Assembly (NCBI RefSeq): GCF_009371985.2
Contig: NZ_VIKU02000004.1
Location: 186,001-250,000, forward strand
Length of the DNA stretch: 64,000 nt
Origin: Pelagihabitans pacificus
GTDB taxonomy: Bacteria; Bacteroidota; Bacteroidia; Flavobacteriales; Flavobacteriaceae
Direction of reading: 5' to 3'
A program made the translations under genes and the position numbers. The notes beneath the pieces are model-generated. The model searched no databases. It was not told the origin of the DNA and saw only the letters and a list, made by a program, of their open reading frames with translations. Positions 56,205 to 64,000 of this stretch are shown one piece after another (positions within the stretch are counted from its first letter, which is position 1; the number at the start of each line of letters is the position of its first letter).

Positions 56205-56660
56205 TTAAAATACGAAAGTGTTGTTATTAAAAAGGATGAAATTCTCGTAATTTCCAATCAATAAGTAGCAACAACGATCAAATCTGTATTTGGCTTTGGG
56301 TAGTGGCAATAAAAAAGTATTCGTGTTGACTGCACACGATCGAAGGTGTCTCGGAAGTTAGCTTTAAAATTCGGCCACCTATCTGATAAGTCATTGAGGG
56401 GTTTGACTTCCTAATTCCCCCCAACCCGAACGTAGAAACACGTTTCATGATGTTCAGCTAAAAGCATAAAGGTGAATCGAGGCGAACCACGATTAGAGAA
56501 AGCAAATGAAAACAAAAAAAACGAAAAAACAAGGGTTTTTAAAAAAATTACGCCGAGGATACCATTTTGTTCTTTACGGTAGTATTTGAATAGTGTAAAT
56601 CTTATAATATTCTTATTTTAAGGATATTAATTTTTACTTTTAAGGATTAAATCAATTTCT
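56205..56660. other. 456-base intergenic region
   Basis: It separates the divergent polyamine operon and a secreted-protein gene and must hold both promoters. The right half is strongly A/T-rich. I find no exact TTG/TAnnTTTG pair, no ORF of note and no RNA gene. Confidence 0.5.
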
Positions 56661-57389
56661 ATGAAAACAACAAAAAGTGTATTGTGTATTATTCTGTTGT
56701 TAATCCTTACTGCTTCCGGGGAAGTTGCTGCACAAATTGCCAAAGGAGTGTATCATTTTGATCAGGAAAAAGAGGGTTCGACCGTACACCACGAACTCAA
56801 AATAAGTGACTCCTATTTTATTCATTCCGTATACGAAAAATCGCCGGCTAAGTTCATCAAAACCTTGGGCGGATTTTATGCCGTCGAGAATAATGAACTA
56901 AAGGTCGACCTGGAATTCAATTCGGATTACGAAAAGGATAGTATAACGGAATTGGCTATTCCCTATGTCATTTTCGATGGAAATTTGATTCTCAACACGA
57001 ACAATAAGATGATCTTTGTACGTGCTGAAAGCAACGAACAGGAGTTGGATGGCCCCTGGCTATTTGCCACCCGTGGTCCGGACGAGGGGCAGAAACGAAG
57101 GGGGGAAGCCGATTCCCGTAAAACGTTGAAATTCCTGCTTGACGGACGCTTCCAATGGATTGCCTTCGATACCGAAGGTTTTCAGTTTAAAGGTACCGGG
57201 GGCGGCAGCTATACGGCCAATAATGGAACGTACGCCGAAAGTATAGCATACTTCTCAAGAGACAATTCCCGTGTTGGAGCCACCTTGCAATTCGATTATG
57301 AAGTAAAAGGCGACGATTGGCATCATAAAGGAAAGAACAGCCAGGGCGAACCTATGTACGAGATCTGGGGAAAACGGGGTCCAATGTAG
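56661..57389 (+). CDS. Secreted protein, lipocalin-like, function unknown
   Basis: A 242-residue protein with a signal peptide (ending VAAQ). The mature part reads as two similar beta-rich halves, with IAKGVYHFDQ near the start and ELDGPWLFATRGPDEGQ near the middle, ending YEIWGKRG. This is the general pattern of small lipocalin-like secreted proteins of the order. No ligand can be assigned. Confidence 0.75.
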   Translation: MKTTKSVLCIILLLILTASGEVAAQIAKGVYHFDQEKEGSTVHHELKISDSYFIHSVYEKSPAKFIKTLGGFYAVENNELKVDLEFNSDYEKDSITELAIPYVIFDGNLILNTNNKMIFVRAESNEQELDGPWLFATRGPDEGQKRRGEADSRKTLKFLLDGRFQWIAFDTEGFQFKGTGGGSYTANNGTYAESIAYFSRDNSRVGATLQFDYEVKGDDWHHKGKNSQGEPMYEIWGKRGPM

Positions 57390-58084
57390 GCAGACATCAG
57401 TTTCACAGGGCTGGGAGCCGCTGTTGACAGGAAACCCATCTTATGGTCGGATACCTGCTTCGCTGCCCATCACTTGAGACTTGCGTTTCAACGTTTTTCA
57501 GTGGCCCCAACAACTCCTGTGTATCAAGGCCTGTTTTTCTTAAAACGTTGCCTCTCCCCTTTAGGTAGGGATCTAGTTTCGATTTTATAGTGTTCGATGG
57601 ATTGATAGGTAAGCGTTAAATAAAACCAAAATAGGGCGTATTCCCCATTTTTGCTTGAACGTATGTCACATTGGAAAAGCGGGTATTGGTGAGAGGATAA
57701 CGCGCTAGAGCGATGATAACCTCTCGCTTCTATTGAGACTTTTGTCGATCCTTCCAATTCCAAGAACAGCGTTATCAGAAACCATAAAACTGGAATGATC
57801 GGCAACATCAACCATCTTACCAAGTATCCCGTGAAAGGCGAATTATAGGGACTACTAAAAGAGACCGGGTTTGGGAGACGATAGAAGAAGTTTTGTATGT
57901 TCCAAAGCTGTCCTTTAAAACGGCCAATTAACAAGACCTCTATAAGACCGCGAATAGGAGACGATGCTAAAAGTTTAGCGCTTCAGAATAGCCGTTTTGT
58001 GAAGCACATAAAAGAACAATTAAAAATTTAGAAAAAATATATAAAACGTATCTTTAAAGTAACAACCTATCAAAGTGCGTTATT
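57390..58084. other. 695-base region, mostly non-coding
   Basis: It contains one doubtful minus-strand frame (57524-57934). The right end is A/T-rich, with TATCTTTA at about 58050 as a possible -7 variant for the LytTR gene. No repeat, RNA gene or strong terminator seen. Confidence 0.5.
57524..57934 (-). CDS. Doubtful 136-codon frame with one hydrophobic segment
   Basis: It opens with ATG and would give one membrane segment (about residues 38-62, RWLMLPIIPVLWFLITLFLEL) and a basic tail. No family is recognised. It is divergent from the LytTR gene. It may be a real but orphan gene or chance. Confidence 0.3.
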   Translation of the reverse strand: MLIGRFKGQLWNIQNFFYRLPNPVSFSSPYNSPFTGYLVRWLMLPIIPVLWFLITLFLELEGSTKVSIEARGYHRSSALSSHQYPLFQCDIRSSKNGEYALFWFYLTLTYQSIEHYKIETRSLPKGERQRFKKNRP

Positions 58085-58843
58085 ATGCGGGGGACCATAA
58101 ACGCAATAATCGTTGATGACGAACAAAAACATCATGAAACCTTGGGAAAAATGCTTCAAAATTTTTGCCCAATGGTGCATGTAGTTGGATATGCCTATTC
58201 CGTTCAGGAAGCGTTACCCCTGATTAAAACCTTAGATCCAAACCTTATATTTTTAGATATTGAAATGCCATCGGGCAACGGGTTCACATTATTCGATTCT
58301 TTTGAGGACCCACCTTTTGAGGTAATTTTTACCACGGCATATGATCTTTATGCTATCAATGCCATAAAATATGCGGCTCTCGACTATTTGATGAAACCAA
58401 TCAATATTCAGGAATTGAAAGGAGCTGTAGCGAGAGCGGAAAAAGTAAGGGCTAAAAAACAGTCGCAAAGCAGCGCCAAAATCGATGCTCTTAAATCAAA
58501 TCTGCAACTTAAGGACACAAGATTTACTAAAATTGCTTTGCCATCAGCTGACGGTATCGACTTCATTGAAGCCAACACTATAATCCATGTTGAGGCAGAA
58601 AGGTCTTACTCCAATTTTTATCTTGATGGTGGGAAGCGAATTATGGTTTCTAAACCACTAAAAGAATATGAAGCACTACTTGAAGCTTGTAATTTTTTTA
58701 GGATACACAAGTCACACATGGTAAATCTAAATCATTTGGATAAGTACATAAAGGGCAAAGGGGGTTATGTTATTATGAAAGATGGTTCCCATGTGGATGT
58801 GTCGGTTAGAAAGAAAGATGCGCTTCTTCGAAAGTTAATGTAA
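58085..58843 (+). CDS. LytTR-family response regulator
   Basis: A 252-residue protein. A receiver domain (5-125) has Asp58 as the phospho-acceptor (LIFLDIEMP) and the conserved Lys in YLMKPI. A LytTR DNA-binding domain follows (about 150-250: IALPSADGIDFIEANTIIHVEAERSYSNFYL, RIHKSHMVNL). Its end overlaps the convergent REC-kinase gene by nine bases. That kinase is of the LytS type and is the natural partner. Confidence 0.92.
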   Translation: MRGTINAIIVDDEQKHHETLGKMLQNFCPMVHVVGYAYSVQEALPLIKTLDPNLIFLDIEMPSGNGFTLFDSFEDPPFEVIFTTAYDLYAINAIKYAALDYLMKPINIQELKGAVARAEKVRAKKQSQSSAKIDALKSNLQLKDTRFTKIALPSADGIDFIEANTIIHVEAERSYSNFYLDGGKRIMVSKPLKEYEALLEACNFFRIHKSHMVNLNHLDKYIKGKGGYVIMKDGSHVDVSVRKKDALLRKLM

Positions 58844-59878
58844 GTCATTTGGAAAGACGAGTACTACCCTTGTTCCCGTTGGCCTGCCCTTGGTTTCTAA
58901 ATCTACTATACTTACACTAAATTCCTCTTTCTCCATAACCGCATTAAGCATTTCTAGTCGTGCTTCTATGTTGGCCATAGCAACTGAATGATGTTTTTTT
59001 GGCTTATATTTTATACCCGCTTCACGTCCGATGCCATTATCTGTAATAGTACATTTGACAATGTCGTTTTCTTCCTGTATGAGCAAATATAGTTCACCGT
59101 GTCTATCCAGCTTACCAAGTCCATGAATGATTGCATTTTCAAGATAAGGCTGTAACAACATGGGAGGAATCATGATGTCTTCCGGGTTTTCTACTTGAAC
59201 GGAAATATTATATGAAAAAGATTTTTGAAAACGAATTCTTTCCAACTCCAAGTATTGCTTTATAAACTTTATTTCATCGGATAATGAAATATACGGGGTA
59301 AGTGAATTTTCAAGATTCAAGCGCATTAAACCAGCAAATTCTGAAAGGTAATTAACCGCATCTTCCGTTTCTTGTGTCATAACAAGTGATTGCACGGAGG
59401 CTAGGGCATTAAATACAAAATGTGGATTCATTTGCGAAGAAAGCATCATCATTCTCGATTGCATCGCCTTCTGCTTTTCTAACCGTAGTTGTTGTTCAAG
59501 GAATCGTTTCGTAGTAATTGCCGAACGAACACGTGATTTCAGGGCGACTTCATTTATGGGCTTGTGGATATAATCGTTTGCTCCAAGTTCAAAGCATTTG
59601 GCAAGCGTATCCCGTTCATCTTCCGCAGTAATCATTATTACAGGTAAATTCTTGTGCTTGGAATCTGATTTTATTTCCTTGAGCCAATCCAATCCATTTT
59701 TCCCGGGTAGATTGATATCCAATAATAGTAAATCAAAATTTCCCTTTTCCAATCGCTCCCTAAGAAAATCGGACCGTGGAATGAATGCGACCTGATACCC
59801 CTCACCACTTAGAAGTTCTTTAAGCTGTTCTAGAACTTGACGATTATCATCGACTATTAATATGGAATCCATTATCAA
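58835..59878 (-). CDS. Receiver-coupled LytS-type histidine kinase
   Basis: A 347-residue soluble protein: a receiver domain with Asp54 (LLLLDINLPG) and Lys in YIHKPI, a coiled linker (about 120-145), then a His_kinase domain with His153 in NPHFVFNAL and an HATPase (DNGIGREAG). The input is a receiver, so it is itself controlled by phosphorylation, most simply by the hybrid kinase encoded upstream. ATG 59878 overlaps the hybrid kinase stop by four bases. Confidence 0.92.
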   Translation of the reverse strand: MIMDSILIVDDNRQVLEQLKELLSGEGYQVAFIPRSDFLRERLEKGNFDLLLLDINLPGKNGLDWLKEIKSDSKHKNLPVIMITAEDERDTLAKCFELGANDYIHKPINEVALKSRVRSAITTKRFLEQQLRLEKQKAMQSRMMMLSSQMNPHFVFNALASVQSLVMTQETEDAVNYLSEFAGLMRLNLENSLTPYISLSDEIKFIKQYLELERIRFQKSFSYNISVQVENPEDIMIPPMLLQPYLENAIIHGLGKLDRHGELYLLIQEENDIVKCTITDNGIGREAGIKYKPKKHHSVAMANIEARLEMLNAVMEKEEFSVSIVDLETKGRPTGTRVVLVFPNDLH

Positions 59879-61917
59879 TACTGGTTTTTAATTTGGGCAA
59901 TCAAGTTTTCAAAACCCCGGCCATCACCTGAGTAGATAATTTCCAAGAGTGCTTCCTTTAATGCACTTGAAATTAGATCCGATAACGTCTCAGCGTAGTC
60001 TACCAACTTTTCGGTTTCATAAATAGGGGTGCTTTTCAGTGATTCCAAAACAGTTTTTAACTTTTTACTTTCGCTTTTGGTAAGGACTTTTTGTTCTTCT
60101 CGAATATTGGAATCTTTTGTGCCCAGAAATTGATTCAAACATTGTATCAAAATATCCAATTGAATAGGCTTTGTGATATAGGACGAGAAACCTGCGGCCA
60201 TTGCTCTTTCTTGTTGCTCCTTAAAGGCGTCAGCTGAAAAAGCGACAATGGGTGTTGATGTGTCTTTCTCTCGTATACGATGCATAGCTTCATACCCATC
60301 GATCCCGGGCATGTGTATATCCATAAAAATGAGGTCAGGCTTGTATTTGAATGCCATTTTTACTCCTTCTACCCCGTCATTTGCGACCAAAATATCATGA
60401 TTGATTTCATTGAAAAAAGCCTTGATCATATCTTGATTCATAGGATTGTCTTCAACCACCAGAATGCGTGATGTTTTGGGAATGGAAAGTGCATTTAACT
60501 TTATCTGACCTTGATCCAAATCATTTCTCTCTGGTGCATGATAAGGGACGGTTATTCGAAAAATAGATCCTGTGCCAAGTGAACTCTCAAGGGAAATAGT
60601 CCCTCCCATCAAATCAACCATATTCTTGGTTATGGATAGTCCCAATCCTGTTCCCCCATATTCACGCGTTACACTCGCATCGGCTTGAACAAATGGATCG
60701 AAAATGGTGGATTGCTTATCGGGTTCGATTCCTATTCCTTCATCCCTGACCTCAAAAAGAAGATGTTTTTCCTCCAAGCTTGCATTGAGGAAGATTTTTT
60801 TTCCTTCGGGAGTGAATTTAATCGCATTACTCAAAAGGTTCATAAGAATTTGTTTCAGCTTGCTGCGATCTGACCGAATGAAATTTGGGGTATTGGGTCG
60901 GAAGTTATATTCTAAAACTATATTCTTTTCGTTTGCGGCGGCCTTATTCACGTGATATATCGATTGCAACATTTGCTTCAAATTCATGTCCTCTTCTGAA
61001 AGTGCAATTTTGCCCGCCTCGATTTTCGAAAGATCCAAAATATCATTGATAAGTTCGGATAGGTTCTGACCGCTGATCCTGATATTGTCCAAATAGTTTT
61101 CGAATTGCGTATCCAAGTCAAATTTCTTGCTCTGATTCTGTAAAATCTGGGAGAACCCGACGATAGCATTTAATGGCGTTCTAATCTCATGGCTCATATT
61201 GGCCAAAAATTGGGACTTGGCAATATTGGCAGCTTCCGCCTGCTCTTTAGCGTCTCGTAGTGCACTTTCAGTTTTTTTGCGTGCCGCGACCTCTGAGGCC
61301 AAATCTTTAGTTCGCTCTTGCACCTGATATTCCAAGTATTCCTTTGATTCGGCCAGTTCGGCTTCCTTGGCCTTAAAATATTTACCAATGAGTAAATTGA
61401 ACAGCACCTGGGAGCCAAATTTTTTATCGACTTGTCTTAGAAAAGTTACCGCAAAGCTTGCCGCAATGGCATACAAATAAAGTGGTATGACCAAAGGCGA
61501 GATCAGAAATGCAGGCATTTCGCTCATTACGCTTGAAAAACTTTGTCCTTCGACCAATACTTGCCCAGCAGTTCTGCCGGCAACAACTGCGATGAGCAGT
61601 GCTCCAAAAAAAGCGGATAACTTAACGAACAGAATCTGAAAATAGCTTTTTCTTGAAAGGCCCGATTTGTGGAGCGCAACTTCCAAAGCACCGAACAAAA
61701 TACCAACAACGGTTCCCCCGACCAAAATATGGACAAGGTGCAATTCCGTTTGCCCCAAATGAAGGCCGTTTTTGACCACTTCCCCTGCACCGTACAACCG
61801 TATTATTTTATAGAATAGAACAGCCAACATCCACAAGCCGATTATGAACAAGCTGCTGCGTATGAACATGGCGATATTCTTTGTTTTTTTTTGGGTTGTA
61901 CCGATCGTGCTCATCAC
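59875..61917 (-). CDS. Membrane hybrid histidine kinase
   Basis: A 680-residue protein: four hydrophobic segments (about 22-42, 62-82, 98-115, 138-160), a coiled coil (180-235), HisKA with His243 (MSHEIRTPLN), HATPase (DEGIGI, GGTGLGLSI), a receiver with Asp533 (LIFMDIHMPG), and a C-terminal helical tail without an evident Hpt histidine. The membrane part resembles the four-helix module seen in Bacteroidota adenylate cyclases. It can pass phosphate to the receiver of the next gene. Confidence 0.9.
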   Translation of the reverse strand: MMSTIGTTQKKTKNIAMFIRSSLFIIGLWMLAVLFYKIIRLYGAGEVVKNGLHLGQTELHLVHILVGGTVVGILFGALEVALHKSGLSRKSYFQILFVKLSAFFGALLIAVVAGRTAGQVLVEGQSFSSVMSEMPAFLISPLVIPLYLYAIAASFAVTFLRQVDKKFGSQVLFNLLIGKYFKAKEAELAESKEYLEYQVQERTKDLASEVAARKKTESALRDAKEQAEAANIAKSQFLANMSHEIRTPLNAIVGFSQILQNQSKKFDLDTQFENYLDNIRISGQNLSELINDILDLSKIEAGKIALSEEDMNLKQMLQSIYHVNKAAANEKNIVLEYNFRPNTPNFIRSDRSKLKQILMNLLSNAIKFTPEGKKIFLNASLEEKHLLFEVRDEGIGIEPDKQSTIFDPFVQADASVTREYGGTGLGLSITKNMVDLMGGTISLESSLGTGSIFRITVPYHAPERNDLDQGQIKLNALSIPKTSRILVVEDNPMNQDMIKAFFNEINHDILVANDGVEGVKMAFKYKPDLIFMDIHMPGIDGYEAMHRIREKDTSTPIVAFSADAFKEQQERAMAAGFSSYITKPIQLDILIQCLNQFLGTKDSNIREEQKVLTKSESKKLKTVLESLKSTPIYETEKLVDYAETLSDLISSALKEALLEIIYSGDGRGFENLIAQIKNQY

Positions 61918-62056
61918 ATTTTATTTATGGATTTGATCTACTGCAAATTACTAAGTATTGATTCCAAAAGAACCCCGATGGGAAACCCAAAGAGGACGTT
62001 AGGAAATTGAGGGGGAGTTAAACTGAAAAACGCGCAATAATTTCATCCGATTAACA

Positions 62057-62755
62057 ATGCTAAAAATGAAGAAATTCAATAGTCTATATCGGCTGAGTGC
62101 TAAAATACAAAATCAATTATTCAGGCGAAAGAACAATTCTAAATGGTTGTTGGCCAGTATTGTTCTACTATTGCTGTTGCCGATTCTAATACAGCTTTAT
62201 CCAGATTATCGAGTTATCCTTTTCCAAATTGCATTGTCTTTGTTTGTGTTTACAGGAATCCAACTCATCTCGAATACCTTAAAACATTTCGTTGCGGGTA
62301 TAACAATTGGGGTGATAGCAATATTTTTTATCTGGTTGGGAGCGGAAAATTCAACTGGTTTTTTTATAAAACTGGCTAGGACCCTATCTGCAAGCTTATT
62401 TCTTCTCTTCTTGGGATACCGGCTCTCTACTATTATCGGAAGGAGCAAAAAGATAACGCTGAATATAATTGCTGCGGCAGTTTCAGGGTATTTTTTAATC
62501 GGACTCTTCGGGGGTCAATTGTGTCAGCTATTGAATCTGATTTTCCCCAAGTCTTTTACTATAATTGACAACGGCTACTATCTGTACGGCCTTACTTACT
62601 ATTCCTTTACCACATTGACTTCACTTGGTTTTGGGGATATTCTACCTGTGAGCCCACCAGCACAATCCGTTTCATTATTGATCGCCATTGCGGGCCAGCT
62701 CTATCTTACTATACTAGTAGCTATTTTGGTTGGCAAATATCTTATTCAAGATTGA
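62057..62755 (+). CDS. Potassium-channel-like ion channel protein
   Basis: A 232-residue membrane protein with about six hydrophobic segments. The pore loop near the C-terminus has the filter T-L-T-S-L-G-F-G-D (residues 186-194) between two helices. GFGD is an accepted variant of the GYGD potassium filter. There is no nucleotide-binding or RCK domain. The barrel protein and sulfatase genes follow on the same strand. Confidence 0.85.
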   Translation: MLKMKKFNSLYRLSAKIQNQLFRRKNNSKWLLASIVLLLLLPILIQLYPDYRVILFQIALSLFVFTGIQLISNTLKHFVAGITIGVIAIFFIWLGAENSTGFFIKLARTLSASLFLLFLGYRLSTIIGRSKKITLNIIAAAVSGYFLIGLFGGQLCQLLNLIFPKSFTIIDNGYYLYGLTYYSFTTLTSLGFGDILPVSPPAQSVSLLIAIAGQLYLTILVAILVGKYLIQD

Positions 62756-62901
62756 AAACTCAGCGCCATCTAAGGTTTCAATGTCATACTTCATAAACGT
62801 TCGGAAATCAAAAGAGCACTTTAGGAAACTCGTGCAAGTAAATCGATTGTCCCCCATCTAGTTTTACCTCATAATTGATTGAATCCAAGATTTTTTTGAA
62901 A

Positions 62902-63690
62902 ATGAAACAAGCAAAGAAAATAAAGTACCTCGCAATCTTGTTGCTAATGGCCTTTACACAGGTCATGTCTCAGTTGACCGAGGAGGAGTTGGCTAAAATC
63001 GCCCAGAACCCCTTAGCAAATATCATAAGTGTTCCGTTTCAGAACAACACCAATTTTGGAATAGGTCCTTTTGACAGAACACAGAATACCCTGAACATTC
63101 AACCGGTTATTCCCTTGGCAGAGGGTAAATTCATTATTCGAGCTATTCTTCCCATTATAAATCAACCCAATATCCTATCCGAGACAGGAAATTATAATGG
63201 GATAGGCGATATTTCGCTATCGGCATTCTACACAAACAATAAAGGAAAAATTAATTGGGGCGCAGGTCCAATAATCAACCTTCCTACGGCAGGAGAAAAT
63301 CTTGGTATTAAGGAATGGGGTGTTGGTCCATCCATTGTCGGGGTAATAAAACCTGGGAGTTGGGTAATAGGTGTTTTGATAAATAATGTTTGGTCCTTGG
63401 AAAGTGACCTATCGGCATTTACGTTTCAACCTTTCATCAACTTTAACCTGCCAAACGGTTACTACTTAAGCACCTCCCCAAAAGTTACCGCAAACTGGCA
63501 AGCCGACTCTGGAAACAAATGGACCATTCCTATAGGTCTTGCATTCGGAAAACTTATCAAACCCAAAGGGTTTTTACCCTTCAATATACAAGGTGGGGCA
63601 TATTACAATTTAGAGAAACCCGAGTTTACCGGAGCAGAGTGGCAACTGCGAGTTGCCATCACTGCACTAATACCCAAAGCAATATTTTAG
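62902..63690 (+). CDS. Outer-membrane beta-barrel protein (neuromedin-U-like annotation group)
   Basis: About 262 residues from ATG 62902, which gives a proper signal peptide (ending VMSQ); the frame can be extended to 62875. The mature part is Gly/Asn/aromatic-rich with alternating hydrophobic strands, such as IGDISLSAFYTNN, WGAGPIINLP and YLSTSPKVTANW, typical of porin-like barrels. The annotation 'neuromedin U' for such bacterial proteins has no functional meaning. Confidence 0.75.
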   Translation: MKQAKKIKYLAILLLMAFTQVMSQLTEEELAKIAQNPLANIISVPFQNNTNFGIGPFDRTQNTLNIQPVIPLAEGKFIIRAILPIINQPNILSETGNYNGIGDISLSAFYTNNKGKINWGAGPIINLPTAGENLGIKEWGVGPSIVGVIKPGSWVIGVLINNVWSLESDLSAFTFQPFINFNLPNGYYLSTSPKVTANWQADSGNKWTIPIGLAFGKLIKPKGFLPFNIQGGAYYNLEKPEFTGAEWQLRVAITALIPKAIF

Positions 63691-63713
63691 AAAAACCCCA
63701 AACCAATTTATAA

Positions 63714-64000
<287 letters not shown>

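Overview
The window looks like chromosomal DNA of a marine member of the Flavobacteriaceae (Bacteroidota). Supporting signs are TAnnTTTG-type -7 promoter elements close to start codons, no purine-rich ribosome sites, an SDR-type L-threonine dehydrogenase of the Flavobacterium kind, a 7TM-AraC regulator, DUF2652 and TraB/GumN proteins, and two formylglycine sulfatases. I cannot name the genus. I found no tRNA, rRNA, CRISPR array, insertion sequence, prophage or integrase.

Layout. 0-8 kb: an edge-truncated S41 protease, a dCMP deaminase and a HupE/UreJ protein on the minus strand. On the plus strand follow an NtrY-like kinase, a PhzF isomerase, a stop-interrupted ArsR gene, an enoyl-CoA hydratase, a secreted protein and a PA0069-type radical SAM gene behind a perfect 17-bp inverted repeat. 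8-23 kb: a sulfatase with a Tat-exported Gfo/Idh/MocA oxidoreductase, HD hydrolase with PlsC, bacilliredoxin, a TerB/DnaJ protein, a HemJ-like protein, and an S8 protease followed by two giant tandem BNR-repeat secreted proteins. 23-32 kb: CPBP protease, VOC protein, gamma-glutamyltransferase, then a cluster of small membrane or stress-type genes. Two of these share a GTAAC-N16-CTAC upstream motif that looks like an ECF-sigma promoter. A frameshifted serine hydrolase follows, divergent from a 7TM-AraC regulator.

32-46 kb: PQQ-type sugar dehydrogenase, NTF2-like protein, MATE exporter, ferrochelatase, a 1173-residue TraB/GumN protein with a structured leader, DUF6265, a zinc-ribbon protein, CBS protein, an M28 membrane peptidase and an epimerase. 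46-56 kb: TPR protein, DUF2652, a lipoprotein, L-threonine dehydrogenase convergent with a RimB-RimK fusion, and a polyamine operon. That operon runs arginine decarboxylase, agmatinase, deoxyhypusine-synthase-like enzyme, acidic protein. 56-64 kb: a secreted protein, a three-gene phosphorelay (hybrid kinase, REC-kinase, LytTR regulator), a K+-channel-like protein, an outer-membrane barrel protein and a second sulfatase cut by the right edge.

Three genes look broken: the ArsR regulator (TAA), a small membrane protein (TAG) and a serine hydrolase (deletion with frameshift). The most interesting signals are the deoxyhypusine-synthase homologue in a putrescine operon, the shared ECF-like promoter pair, the inverted repeat touching the radical SAM start codon, and the REC-driven LytS-type kinase.
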